Assembly (NCBI GenBank): GCA_002733805.1
Contig: NVXG01000043.1
Location: forward strand, 1 to 42,198
Source of the DNA: Robiginitomaculum sp.
GTDB lineage: Bacteria; Pseudomonadota; Alphaproteobacteria; Caulobacterales; Maricaulaceae
Reading direction: 5' to 3'
Length of the DNA: 42,198 nt
Program-made: the position numbers and the translations under genes
Notes under the pieces: model-generated
Seen by the model: only the letters and a program-made list of their open reading frames with translations
The model's database searches: none
What the model was told of the DNA's origin: nothing
In this document: piece after piece, positions 34,922-42,198 of the stretch
Layout of the letters: every line of letters begins with the position of its first letter
Position numbering within the stretch: position 1 is the first letter of the stretch

Positions 34922-35043
34922 GCCGATGCTTCGAGGGCGCTCACGCGCCACCTCAGGATGAGGTGTTTTTTTGAAACGAGCCAAACGTCCTACCACCTAC
35001 CTCATGCTGAGGTGCGACCTTTTGGGAGCCTCGAAGCATCGGC
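34922..35043. repeat. Composite palindromic intergenic element, copy 1
   Basis: The outer arms GCCGATGCTTCGAGG (34922-34936) and CCTCGAAGCATCGGC (35029-35043) are perfect inverted repeats. Inside are two small hairpins, CACCTCA-GGA-TGAGGTG (34949-34965) and ACCTCA-TGC-TGAGGT (34999-35013). The same architecture recurs at 39682-39798. I recall similar CCTCA/TGAGG palindromes as abundant intergenic repeats in alphaproteobacteria. Confidence 0.85.
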
Positions 35044-35114
35044 AGCGCACCGGAACCTGCATTATTTAACCCTCGGCTCTTTTCAGCGTCAGGCCGACCT
35101 CCTAGAACCGGGGC

Positions 35115-35804
35115 ATGAACCAGACAGCATCCAGCCCGCCCAAATTACAAATTCAAGTCGTGCCGGTCACGCCGTTACAGCAGAACACTTCCCTGTTGTG
35201 GTCGCCGAGCAGTGGCGAAGGGGTGTTTATTGATCCGGGTGGCGAGACCGACAAATTGATGGCGGCAGCCGCGCAGAACAACATCAAGATTGTCGCGGTC
35301 TGGTTGACCCATGGCCATCTGGACCATGCTGGTGCTGCTGCTGAAATCAGAGAGCGGACCGGATGCCCGATTATTGGCCCGCACAAAGATGACCAATGGT
35401 TACTGGATGACATCGAGGCGCAAGGGGCCAAATATGGCATTGTCGGCGGACGTAATTTCACACCGGATCGCTACTTGAAAGAGGGCGATACGCTGGAACT
35501 GGATGGCAATACATTTGGCGTGGTGCATTGTCCAGGTCATACCCCCGGACACGTAGTGATTTTCAATCGCGAAGGGGCGTTTTCATTCGTTGGTGACGTT
35601 CTGTTCAAAGGCTCCATCGGGCGCACCGATTTCCCCAAAGGCAATCACCAGCAATTACTCGATAGCATTGCCCAAAAACTTTGGCCGCTCGGCAATGACA
35701 TGCGCTTTGTACCGGGCCACGGCCCGATGAGTACATTCGGCGAGGAACGTGCCAGCAATCCGTTTGTTGGCGATGCAGTATTGGGAAAAGGGTTGGTTAG
35801 ATAG
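35115..35804 (+). CDS. MBL-fold metallo-hydrolase (glyoxalase II / YcbL-like)
   Basis: This gene encodes 229 residues. The metal-binding motif THGHLDHAG (H-x-H-x-D-H) at about 65-73 is followed by HCPGHTPGHVV, the Asp of VGDVLFKGSIGRTDFP, and the late His in RFVPGHGPMSTFGEE. These are the ligands of the binuclear site in glyoxalase II-like thioesterases; the short length and the lack of a separate substrate-binding domain match YcbL-type enzymes. The start at 35115 has only a short GGGG just before it. The next gene starts 11 bases after the stop, so they may be cotranscribed. It begins just after the composite palindrome. Confidence 0.9.
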   Translation: MNQTASSPPKLQIQVVPVTPLQQNTSLLWSPSSGEGVFIDPGGETDKLMAAAAQNNIKIVAVWLTHGHLDHAGAAAEIRERTGCPIIGPHKDDQWLLDDIEAQGAKYGIVGGRNFTPDRYLKEGDTLELDGNTFGVVHCPGHTPGHVVIFNREGAFSFVGDVLFKGSIGRTDFPKGNHQQLLDSIAQKLWPLGNDMRFVPGHGPMSTFGEERASNPFVGDAVLGKGLVR

Positions 35805-35815
35805 GTGTTTGGTGA

Positions 35816-36577
35816 ATGAAAATTACCGAGAAATGGGCATTTAGAACGTATACGCAGAGGATTATCCAAACTTTGCACGGTTTTTTTGGAAGGATTTTAT
35901 TTTGGTTTGCGATAACGTTTGTTGTTTATGTCGGAATCACTGCGGAACAATTGCAAAAACTGCATTTTTCTACTCAATGGTGGTGGGCAGATTTCTATAA
36001 AATAACGTCAATGTTTCTTCCTGGAGTATTAGTATCCTTCTTTATTTATTTTCTTGTAGTTTATCTTCCTGAGAAAAGAAAACGACAAATTATCAAAGAA
36101 AACTTCAGAAAATTCTATCAAGAAATAAAGTTGGAACTTCTCTATAATATTGTTTTTGCAAGCCAAAAAGGTGGACGGAACGATATATCAGCAGAAACCA
36201 AAACTATGGACCAACTTATGACAGTTGGGGGTTTTCGCACAGTTTTTGAAGGTGGGCGAGAAGGTGATGAGGGGTGGTATGCCTTTCGAAATTATATTGC
36301 TCACAACGAATGTGAGTTCCAAGAAATTGTATTTTCTCTTATCATGTTGGCCAAGCAAATTGATTTTATTTTGCATAACTATTTAATCACCGATTCAAGC
36401 ACATTTAACTATTTTAAACGTTTGGAAATTTTGCTGCAGAATATAGCGCATGCTGGCTCGGGTTACGATCAAGAAAAACAATTATCAGGGTTTCTTTATG
36501 GGACTTTTTCTGGCTGGGAACCTATCGCCGGATACCGGGGTTATGATCCGATTGAGAAGATTATTCAGAGCATTTAA
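35816..36577 (+). CDS. AT-rich two-TM protein of unknown function
   Basis: This gene encodes 253 residues. Two membrane segments lie at about 25-43 and 66-85, followed by a basic stretch (EKRKRQIIKENFRKF), so the C-terminal 165 residues should be cytoplasmic. That domain is helical and rich in aromatic residues (EIKLELLYNIVFASQ, then GWYAFRNYIAHNECEFQEIV). I recognise no family. Base composition is unlike its neighbours: two sampled 60-base lines (36061 and 36301) have 16 and 21 G/C, against about 33 in a line of the M20 gene. With the nearby toxin-antitoxin pair and repeats this suggests horizontal acquisition. AGGTG precedes the ATG by about nine bases. Its role might be phage- or stress-related, but the sequence does not show it. 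Confidence 0.7.
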   Translation: MKITEKWAFRTYTQRIIQTLHGFFGRILFWFAITFVVYVGITAEQLQKLHFSTQWWWADFYKITSMFLPGVLVSFFIYFLVVYLPEKRKRQIIKENFRKFYQEIKLELLYNIVFASQKGGRNDISAETKTMDQLMTVGGFRTVFEGGREGDEGWYAFRNYIAHNECEFQEIVFSLIMLAKQIDFILHNYLITDSSTFNYFKRLEILLQNIAHAGSGYDQEKQLSGFLYGTFSGWEPIAGYRGYDPIEKIIQSI

Positions 36578-36609
36578 CTTCAAAGTTTCAATAATTTCCC
36601 ACTGTGAAC

Positions 36610-36894
36610 TTACATGGGATCGGGCCAGTCTCTGGATTCGTGCAGGATTGAAGCAATTTCGATCTGGTCGTTGGTCACTCGATACACCACCATGTAGGGC
36701 GTATTGGGGATGATCAGTTCGCGAGTGCCAAGTACGTGCCCGCGTCGTCCAATTTCAGGGTGAGCGGATAAATGTTCAACGCTACGTTCAATCTGATCCA
36801 GAACAGATACTGCCGCTACTGGGTTTTCTGCCATAATAAATTCAAAAATCTGGTACATATCTGCGCGGGCGCTTGGCGCCCAGATTATTTGCAT
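36610..36894 (-). CDS. ParE/RelE family toxin
   Basis: This gene encodes 94 residues. The fold signature is IIWAPSARADMYQIFEFIM, then RSVEHLSAHPEIGRRG, ELIIPNTPYMVVYRV, and the ending ILHESRDWP. These are characteristic of ParE-type toxins, which poison DNA gyrase, although some relatives cut mRNA. Its start overlaps the antitoxin stop by ten bases, so antitoxin is made first from one transcript. The gene lies in the accessory island between pyrB and ruvX. Confidence 0.92.
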   Translation of the reverse strand: MQIIWAPSARADMYQIFEFIMAENPVAAVSVLDQIERSVEHLSAHPEIGRRGHVLGTRELIIPNTPYMVVYRVTNDQIEIASILHESRDWPDPM

Positions 36895-37130
36895 CGCGCC
36901 CGCAATTCAGCAAATGTTTCGCGCATATCTTCCTGACTGACAAACTCACCGCGATCCAACTCAGCCAACGCCTGCTTGATATGCTCAATATGCCATTTCT
37001 GGATTTCCAGATAATTGTCGATCGCTTCATTGATCAAAAAACTGCGATTACGTTGCCGACTGGCCGCCAGTGCATCAAGCGTATCGCGCCGTTCAGTGTC
37101 TGTACGAAAGGTAATCGTGGATTTGCTCAT
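36885..37130 (-). CDS. Ribbon-helix-helix antitoxin (CopG/ParD-like)
   Basis: This gene encodes 81 residues. The N-terminal STITFRTDTERRDTLDALAA is a ribbon-helix-helix DNA-binding strand and helix. The C-terminal half (HIEHIKQALAELDRGEFVSQ) matches the toxin-binding tail of this antitoxin group. It should neutralise the toxin encoded downstream and repress the shared promoter. GAGG lies close before the ATG at 37128-37130, and two palindromes sit directly upstream. Confidence 0.92.
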   Translation of the reverse strand: MSKSTITFRTDTERRDTLDALAASRQRNRSFLINEAIDNYLEIQKWHIEHIKQALAELDRGEFVSQEDMRETFAELRARCK

Positions 37131-37141
37131 AGCATCCTCAT

Positions 37142-37170
37142 CTTACAGTGTAAGACAACGTAACACGTTG
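37142..37170 (-). promoter_or_regulatory. Candidate operator of the toxin-antitoxin operon
   Basis: Two adjacent dyads are visible: CTTAC-AGT-GTAAG at 37142-37154 and CAACG-TAACA-CGTTG at 37156-37170. They lie 12 to 40 bases before the antitoxin start, where a ribbon-helix-helix dimer would be expected to bind for autorepression. The promoter elements themselves are not clear and must overlap the end of the peroxiredoxin gene. Confidence 0.5.
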
Positions 37171-37174
37171 GCGA

Positions 37175-38029
37175 TCAAACGGCAATCCCGTGTTGGCGCA
37201 GCACGGCCATGAACACGTCGGGTTCGGGGCGTACGCGGTAATTGTCGGTTTCGTGAAGCCAGATTACTTTTCCATTTGCGTCAGTGATGATGACGGTGGG
37301 CAAGACAGTTTCGCTATCATAGCCCAGCACCTGCATGCCCATAGGCACGCCGAATTTGTTGGCAATGCCTAAGGCTCGGGCGGCCTTATTTTTGCGGTCG
37401 GTATAAAACTCAAACCCTACGTTGAACTTTTTGGCGAGGCTGATGGTATTTTTGTGCGGTTGTGGCGAGATCATTGCGGTGCGGACGTTGGCCGCTTCTA
37501 GCTCCTGATAGCGCTTGGACAACTCGCGGACCTGCGCCATGCACAACGGACACCAATTTCCCCGATAAAACATCAAAATGCTCGGCCGGTCGCGTAATTG
37601 CTCTGAAGTCATTTCGGAACCATCTGCCAAGGTCAGGGTGAAATCGGGCAGCTTTTTTCCCACTTCAATTTGGCTCGATCGGTTATTGAAACTGGAATAC
37701 CAGTAGGTATAGATCAGGAAGCCAAGCAACCCGCCACTTGCCAATTGTACGCCCAGTATTGATGCTTGCATCTGGTTCCAACCCAAAAGCGCCATGGCCA
37801 ATCCGAGGATGGCAAGGAAGATGATAACCGGAAAACGCTGGCTGGTTCGGGCCGTGCGTTGCACCAGCATGATCCAGCTTAAAATCAGCATAAAAGGCGC
37901 GGTGGTCAGCAACACACCCACCCAAATAATCGGGTGTCCGCCATCGGCCAAGCGCATCGCAGCAAAAATTGAAACGGCAATCGCAAAACTGATATAACTC
38001 ACCACATATACTGATTTTAGAAAATTCAT
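37175..38029 (-). CDS. Membrane-tethered peroxiredoxin-like (AhpC/TSA) protein
   Basis: This gene encodes 284 residues from ATG 38029, chosen because GGGAG lies about seven bases upstream; the longer frame to 38122 is not needed. The first 112 residues hold about four membrane helices (about 5-25, 34-56, 67-85, 91-111). The rest is an AhpC/TSA thioredoxin fold: KKLPDFTLTLADGSEMTSEQ, redox motif FYRGNWCPLC with Cys160 and Cys163, and cis-Pro244 in TVLPTVII. The C-P-L-C pair suggests a thiol reductase or peroxidase at the membrane; which side the domain faces is unclear from sequence. Its substrate is unknown. Confidence 0.88.
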   Translation of the reverse strand: MNFLKSVYVVSYISFAIAVSIFAAMRLADGGHPIIWVGVLLTTAPFMLILSWIMLVQRTARTSQRFPVIIFLAILGLAMALLGWNQMQASILGVQLASGGLLGFLIYTYWYSSFNNRSSQIEVGKKLPDFTLTLADGSEMTSEQLRDRPSILMFYRGNWCPLCMAQVRELSKRYQELEAANVRTAMISPQPHKNTISLAKKFNVGFEFYTDRKNKAARALGIANKFGVPMGMQVLGYDSETVLPTVIITDANGKVIWLHETDNYRVRPEPDVFMAVLRQHGIAV

Positions 38030-38182
38030 GATCCGGCTCCCACTGTTGAATTGCATTTGGATCAAACCCACCTGCAAAGCGCAAGGGACCAAATTTGAAT
38101 TTATCGTGAATGGCAAAATCAAACATCTGGTATTTTTATCGGTTTGCCATAGATTGCCCGAAATCGGGTGTAGGAGAGCGAT

Positions 38183-39673
38183 ATGAGTGGATTGAGCGGT
38201 AAAAGAACAATTATCGGCGTTGGCTTGGTGATTTTGATTGGCATATTGGTGTTTCGAACCCTGTCATTGGCCCCGATCAATCTGTCAAAAAATGAAGGCA
38301 GTGGGGTGACGTTGATCGAAGTTGATGCAAACCAGACGGCCAATCATTTGTCCGAGGCGGTGCGTTTCAAGACCATATCAACGCAGGATCGGACCTTGTT
38401 TGATCCGGAGATTTTTGCAACTTTTCAGGACTGGTTGGCTCTGACCTACCCCAATTTTTACGCGGCGGTCAGCACGGAAATGGTGGCTGGTTCATCACAG
38501 ATGAACACTTGGGCCGGAACCGATTCCAATCTCGACCCTGTGGTGTTTCTGGCCCATCAGGACGTGGTACCGGCCGATGAAGCGCCTGGCTCTGGTTGGG
38601 AAAAACCGCCATTTTCCGGTTTGATCGAAGACGGATTTATCTGGGGTCGTGGTGCGATTGATGACAAAGGATCGCTGATTGCCATATTGGAGGCGGCTGA
38701 TCGCTTGGCGGCCAGCGGCTATCAACCCAAACGCACCCTGATTTTTGCATTTGGTCATGATGAGGAAGTGGGTGGCCCTGGCGCGATGGCCATTGCAGCT
38801 TTGCTCAAAGAACGAAACATTCATCCATGGGCGGTGATCGACGAAGGCGGAGCCATTACCACGAATATGCCCGATGTGGCCGGACCGGTGGCGCGCATTG
38901 GCGTGGCCGAAAAAGGCTATCTGACCTTGATTTTAACCTCAAAAGCCGAAGGCGGACATTCGTCAACGCCGCCGGTCACCACTTCATTAGGTGCGTTGTC
39001 ACGAGCCATTGCTGCGGTTGAGGCGCATCCGTTTGAGCAAAAGCTGGATGTCGTATTGATCAAGATGTTACGGGCCACAGCGCGCTCTGAAGAAGTTGGT
39101 TTTTCCAAACGCTTTGTGCTGGCAAATTTGTGGCTGTTCGGGCGGACGGTTGAAGACGCCTTGAAGCAATCGAATTCGGGTCGGGCCATGTTAGGGACCA
39201 CCATTGCGCCGACCATCTTGCATGCTGGGATCAAGGAAAATGCCTTGCCCAGAGAGGCGCAGGCCTTTGTCAATTTTCGCCTTCATGCCCGCGATAGTGT
39301 GGCGGACGTGGTGGCCCATGTGCGCGCCGCGATTGATAACCCAGATATTGAGGTGTCGATTGCCAATCCACCGGGCAATGAACCTTCGCCGATTTCGCAA
39401 ATTGGCACCGGTCCTTATGCGTGGCTGGAACAGGCGATCAATGACGGGTTTCCCGGTACATTGGTTGCGCCCAATGTGGTGTTGGGTGGTACGGACTCTC
39501 GGTATTTTGCGATTGTCACCGACGATATTTACCGCTTTGCCCCTTATACCTTTGACAGCTCCGACTTTGGACGCATCCATGGATTAAATGAGCGGATGGG
39601 AGTCGAAGACTTCGCCCACGGGGTGCAGGTGTATTACCTGATGCTGGAACGAGCCGGACAGATCGAGAACTGA
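38183..39673 (+). CDS. M20 family metallopeptidase (PM20D1 / carboxypeptidase S-like)
   Basis: This gene encodes 496 residues. An uncleaved signal anchor (IIGVGLVILIGILVF, 10-24) precedes the M20 domain. Metal and catalytic residues are visible: His125 and Asp127 in FLAHQDVVP, Asp160 in WGRGAIDDKG, Glu194/Glu195 in FGHDEEVGG, and the late His in GRIHGLNERMGVEDF. The dimerisation (lid) domain is present in between. Related enzymes hydrolyse or condense N-acyl amino acids or cleave dipeptides. The protein is likely periplasmic and membrane-anchored. GGAGAG sits just before ATG 38183. The composite palindrome copy 2 follows nine bases after the stop. Confidence 0.92.
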   Translation: MSGLSGKRTIIGVGLVILIGILVFRTLSLAPINLSKNEGSGVTLIEVDANQTANHLSEAVRFKTISTQDRTLFDPEIFATFQDWLALTYPNFYAAVSTEMVAGSSQMNTWAGTDSNLDPVVFLAHQDVVPADEAPGSGWEKPPFSGLIEDGFIWGRGAIDDKGSLIAILEAADRLAASGYQPKRTLIFAFGHDEEVGGPGAMAIAALLKERNIHPWAVIDEGGAITTNMPDVAGPVARIGVAEKGYLTLILTSKAEGGHSSTPPVTTSLGALSRAIAAVEAHPFEQKLDVVLIKMLRATARSEEVGFSKRFVLANLWLFGRTVEDALKQSNSGRAMLGTTIAPTILHAGIKENALPREAQAFVNFRLHARDSVADVVAHVRAAIDNPDIEVSIANPPGNEPSPISQIGTGPYAWLEQAINDGFPGTLVAPNVVLGGTDSRYFAIVTDDIYRFAPYTFDSSDFGRIHGLNERMGVEDFAHGVQVYYLMLERAGQIEN

Positions 39674-39681
39674 TCTTAGGT

Positions 39682-39798
39682 GCCGATGCTTCGAGGCTCA
39701 CTATGTTCGCACCTCAGCATGAGGTGGGTGGTGTTGGACTTCGTTCGGTTCAAAAGTTCCTCATCCTGAGGTGGCGCGCAGCGCCCTCGAAGGATCGG
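39682..39798. repeat. Composite palindromic intergenic element, copy 2
   Basis: This has the same build as the element at 34922-35043. Outer arms GCCGATGCTTCGAGG (39682-39696) and CCTCGAAGGATCGG (39785-39798) are inverted with one mismatch. Two inner hairpins are CACCTCA-GCA-TGAGGTG (39710-39726) and CCTCA-TCC-TGAGG (39759-39771). It lies between the M20 gene and the ruvX stop, marking the right edge of the accessory island. Confidence 0.85.
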
Positions 39799-39803
39799 AA
39801 ATT

Positions 39804-40268
39804 TTACGTGTTGGTCCCGCGCATCCGCAAAAAATCCAGCGCGCCTTGCAGAATGTAGGCGGCGGCTAGTTTATCGATGACTTCTTTGCGTTTGGAGCGC
39901 CGTGTGTCGGCTTCGATCAGCATCCGCTCGACCGCTGAGGTGGAGAGCCGTTCATCCCACAGCAAAATAGGCACATCGCGCACGGCCAACAAATTGCGAG
40001 CAAAGGCACGTACCGATTGAGCGCGTGGTCCCTCGCGGCCATCCATCTGAATGGGTAGGCCCAACACGATCCCGGTACATTCGCGCTCAGTGTAAAGCGC
40101 AAAGATTTCGTCCGCATCTATGGCCATTTTGGTGCGTCGCAAGGTGGTAATACCCGTAGCGATGGAGCGGCGCAAATCAGACACCGCCAACCCTATGGTT
40201 TTGGTGCCCGGATCCAGACCCAATAGGGGGCCGCTGGCTGGTAATTCATCGTTGGTGACAATGCTCAT
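39804..40268 (-). CDS. ruvX: Putative pre-16S rRNA nuclease / Holliday junction resolvase-like RuvX (YqgF)
   Basis: This gene encodes 154 residues from ATG 40268. It is an RNase H-fold nuclease that matures the 16S rRNA 5' end in the species tested. The conserved blocks are LLGLDPGTKTIGLAVSD with the first catalytic Asp, GIVLGLPIQMDGREGPRAQ, ILLWDERLSTSAVERMLIEA with the Asp-Glu pair, and KEVIDKLAAAYILQGALD. The start is taken at the family position; the longer frame to 40307 is not supported. It is divergent from gatC. In related genomes I recall ruvX next to pyrB, which here is 5.5 kb away. Confidence 0.94.
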   Translation of the reverse strand: MSIVTNDELPASGPLLGLDPGTKTIGLAVSDLRRSIATGITTLRRTKMAIDADEIFALYTERECTGIVLGLPIQMDGREGPRAQSVRAFARNLLAVRDVPILLWDERLSTSAVERMLIEADTRRSKRKEVIDKLAAAYILQGALDFLRMRGTNT

Positions 40269-40393
40269 TAGGGCTGAATACCCGGTGCGGTGGGCAAAGC
40301 AAGCCAAAATACGGTCCAGTTCGGGCTTTTACTTGCACTTGGGCAGTAGGCTTGGTACCGCTCCGCTGTTGAAATTGATGAAGAGGATCGCCG

Positions 40394-40681
40394 ATGTCGG
40401 TGGATGCAAAAATTGTACGCAAAATCGCTCGTCTGGCCCGGCTCGATGTGCCGGATGAGAAGCTGGAGCCGTTGGCGGCTGAGCTAAACGGGTTGCTTGG
40501 CTGGATCGAACAGTTGAACGAGGTCGATGTTACCGGGGTCGAGCCGATGACGTCGGCGGTGGAAACCCAAATTCACTTGCGCGAAGACGTGGTGAATGAC
40601 GGCAATATCCGCGATCAGGTATTGGCCAATGCGCCCAAATCCGAAGATGGTTTTTTTGTTGTGCCCAAGGCGGTTGAATAA
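40394..40681 (+). CDS. gatC: Aspartyl/glutamyl-tRNA amidotransferase subunit C
   Basis: This gene encodes 95 residues, the small subunit that wraps around GatA and stabilises the tRNA-dependent amidotransferase. Typical blocks are [42 protein letters not shown], and [10 protein letters not shown] before the ending [15 protein letters not shown] lies just upstream of the ATG. The stop shares one base with the gatA start (TAATG), so translation is coupled. Confidence 0.97.
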   Translation: MSVDAKIVRKIARLARLDVPDEKLEPLAAELNGLLGWIEQLNEVDVTGVEPMTSAVETQIHLREDVVNDGNIRDQVLANAPKSEDGFFVVPKAVE

Positions 40682-42177
40682 TGTCTGACTTTACCACTCT
40701 TTCCCTGAGCGATGCGGTGCGCGGCTTACGCGACAAGAAATTTTCGTCCCGCGAAATTACCCAAGCGCATTTGGATGCGATGGAAGCCGCGCGGGGCTTG
40801 AATGCCTTTTTGACCGAAACGCCGGAAAAAGCCTTGGCCATGGCCGATGCATCGGATGCCAAACTAGCCAAAGGCGAGGGCGGCGCACTGGAAGGCGCAC
40901 CGATCGGCATCAAGGATTTGTTCTGTGTTGACGGGGTTAAAACCTGCGCCGGTAGCAAGATTTTGGGCGAGTTCATCCCACCTTATGAAAGCACCGTCAC
41001 CAGCAATTTGTGGGCCGATGGCGCGGTAATGCTGGGCAAGTTGAACATGGACGAATTTGCCATGGGCTCGTCAAATGAAAACAGCGCCTTTGGCAATGTG
41101 ATCAGCCCGTGGCGGCGCGGAAATTCCGACACGGATATGGTGCCCGGCGGCTCGTCGGGTGGTTCGGCCACTGCGGTTTCGGCTGATTTGTGTCTGGCTG
41201 CTACTGCCACCGACACTGGCGGTTCGATCCGCCAACCCGCCGCCTTTACCGGCACGGTGGGCATAAAGCCAACCTATGGCCGATGCTCACGCTGGGGTAT
41301 TGTGGCATTTGCTTCATCCTTGGATCAGGCCGGGCCAATTACCAAGACGGTCGAAGATGCGGCCCTGATGTTGCAATCCATGTCGGGCTATGATGCCAAG
41401 GACAGCACCAGTTTACAGCGCGATGTGCCGGATTTTGTTTCGGCTTGTACGCGTTCGCTGAAAGGCATGCGGATCGGTATTCCCAAGGAATACCGGATGG
41501 ATGGCATGCCAGAGGCGATCGAAACCCTGTGGGAGCAGGGGATCAACTGGCTACGCGAGGCGGGTTGTGAAATCGTTGATGTCAGTCTGCCCCACACCAA
41601 ATACGCGCTACCGGCTTATTACATTGTGGCGCCAGCCGAAGCTTCGTCCAATTTGGCGCGCTATGACGGGATGCGTTATGGCACTCGGGTTGAGGGGCAC
41701 GATTTGAACAGCACCTACGAGCGCACCCGCGCCCAAGGCTTTGGCGAAGAAGTGCGTCGCCGGATCATGATCGGCACCTATGTGCTGTCGGCCGGGTTTT
41801 ATGATGCCTATTACATCCGCGCCCAAAAAGTCCGGGCCAAAATTGCCGAGGATTTCACAAAGGCTTGGCAGAGCTGTGATGCGCTGCTGACCCCAACCAC
41901 ACCAAGCGCCGCGTTTGGCATTGGCGAAGTATCGGACGATCCGGTGCAAATGTACTTGAATGACGTCTTTACAGTCACGGCCAATCTGGCCGGATTGCCC
42001 GGCATTTCAGTGCCAGCCGCACTGGATCACCAAGGTCTGCCGCTGGGCCTGCAAGTCATTGGTAAAGCACTGGACGAAGAAACCTGTTTTGCGGTTGGCG
42101 GCGCACTGGAACGCGCCGCTGAGTTTACGGCAAGTGATACAGATGGGCCTGCCCATCGCCCGTATAGAACTGATTGA
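40681..42177 (+). CDS. gatA: Aspartyl/glutamyl-tRNA amidotransferase subunit A
   Basis: This gene encodes 498 residues. It is the glutaminase half of GatCAB, which turns Glu-tRNA(Gln) into Gln-tRNA(Gln) in bacteria lacking glutaminyl-tRNA synthetase. The amidase triad is Lys78 (GIKDLFC), cis-Ser158 (GGSSGGSA) and nucleophile Ser182 ([11 protein letters not shown]). The C-terminal [10 protein letters not shown] and [17 protein letters not shown] are typical. The stop at 42175-42177 is followed at 42177 by an ATG that could open the next gene, but only seven codons are visible. gatB is not in the window. Confidence 0.97.
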   Translation: MSDFTTLSLSDAVRGLRDKKFSSREITQAHLDAMEAARGLNAFLTETPEKALAMADASDAKLAKGEGGALEGAPIGIKDLFCVDGVKTCAGSKILGEFIPPYESTVTSNLWADGAVMLGKLNMDEFAMGSSNENSAFGNVISPWRRGNSDTDMVPGGSSGGSATAVSADLCLAATATDTGGSIRQPAAFTGTVGIKPTYGRCSRWGIVAFASSLDQAGPITKTVEDAALMLQSMSGYDAKDSTSLQRDVPDFVSACTRSLKGMRIGIPKEYRMDGMPEAIETLWEQGINWLREAGCEIVDVSLPHTKYALPAYYIVAPAEASSNLARYDGMRYGTRVEGHDLNSTYERTRAQGFGEEVRRRIMIGTYVLSAGFYDAYYIRAQKVRAKIAEDFTKAWQSCDALLTPTTPSAAFGIGEVSDDPVQMYLNDVFTVTANLAGLPGISVPAALDHQGLPLGLQVIGKALDEETCFAVGGALERAAEFTASDTDGPAHRPYRTD

Positions 42178-42198
42178 TGACCTGTTGGTGGATATTAT

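Larger units (their letters stand above)
34298..35114. other. Gene-free region upstream of pyrB, repeat-rich in its right half
   Basis: About 800 bases hold no credible gene. 34298-34450 is the AT-rich leader of pyrB with dyad symmetries. 34450-34758 shows nothing I can name. 34760-34906 carries a REP-like inverted pair and a 30-base tandem duplication, and 34922-35043 carries a 122-base composite palindrome. Open frames across the repeats (for example the plus-strand frame 34745-35233) are artefacts of repeat sequence. Confidence 0.7.

Noticed and set aside
34745..35233. 162-residue plus-strand frame upstream of the MBL hydrolase
   Set aside because: It is built from the palindromic repeats and overlaps the real start of the MBL gene in another frame.

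Overview
The window reads as a moderate-GC alphaproteobacterial chromosome, most likely from the Caulobacterales/Maricaulales side (Caulobacter, Maricaulis and Hyphomonas relatives). The best evidence is a divK-pleD pair whose key residues sit at the same positions I recall for Caulobacter (DivK D53; PleD D53, I-site R359/D362, GGEEF 368-372). Supporting evidence is the gene neighbourhood: clpS-clpA, dinB, divK-pleD, rpmG, Nudix, rnr, topA, dprA, plsY, pyrC-like, pyrB, ruvX, gatC, gatA. There is one tRNA gene (Phe, GAA). I see no rRNA, CRISPR array, prophage or insertion sequence.

Layout. 1-2640: a frameshifted remnant of a GDT1/UPF0016 transporter, a small membrane protein, then three overlapping genes (DUF2948, UPF0262, low-molecular-weight phosphatase) and tRNA-Phe. 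2904-8054: a 790-residue exported protein made of four Cys/Trp-patterned repeats plus a FecR-like C-terminal domain, followed by a TPR-glycosyltransferase and a family 2 glycosyltransferase. 8051-17639: a SPOR-domain D,D-carboxypeptidase, the clpS-clpA-ACT operon, a beta-carbonic anhydrase, a patatin-type Vd autotransporter, and a RidA/FemAB-like/HIT operon. 17821-22815: an alpha/beta hydrolase, a mak-dinB operon, and the divK-pleD cell-cycle operon. 22830-34297: rpmG, an MFS transporter, topA-rnr-Nudix, a 68-residue unknown protein, and the pyrB-pyrC'-plsY-dprA operon. 34298-39803: an accessory island with palindromic repeats at both ends, holding an MBL hydrolase, an AT-rich membrane protein, a ParE/RHH toxin-antitoxin pair, a membrane-tethered peroxiredoxin and an M20 peptidase. 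39804-42198: ruvX, gatC and gatA.

How the genes work together. Most of the window is housekeeping: proteolysis of N-degron substrates (ClpS/ClpA), cell-cycle signalling (DivK/PleD), DNA topology and repair or uptake (TopA, DinB, DprA), RNA decay (RNase R), pyrimidine and phospholipid synthesis (PyrB with a non-catalytic dihydroorotase-like partner, PlsY), and Gln-tRNA amidation (GatCA). The least explained pieces are the four-repeat exported protein at 2904-5276, the repeat-bounded island between pyrB and ruvX, and the AT-rich two-TM protein inside it. These are the best candidates for undescribed biology.
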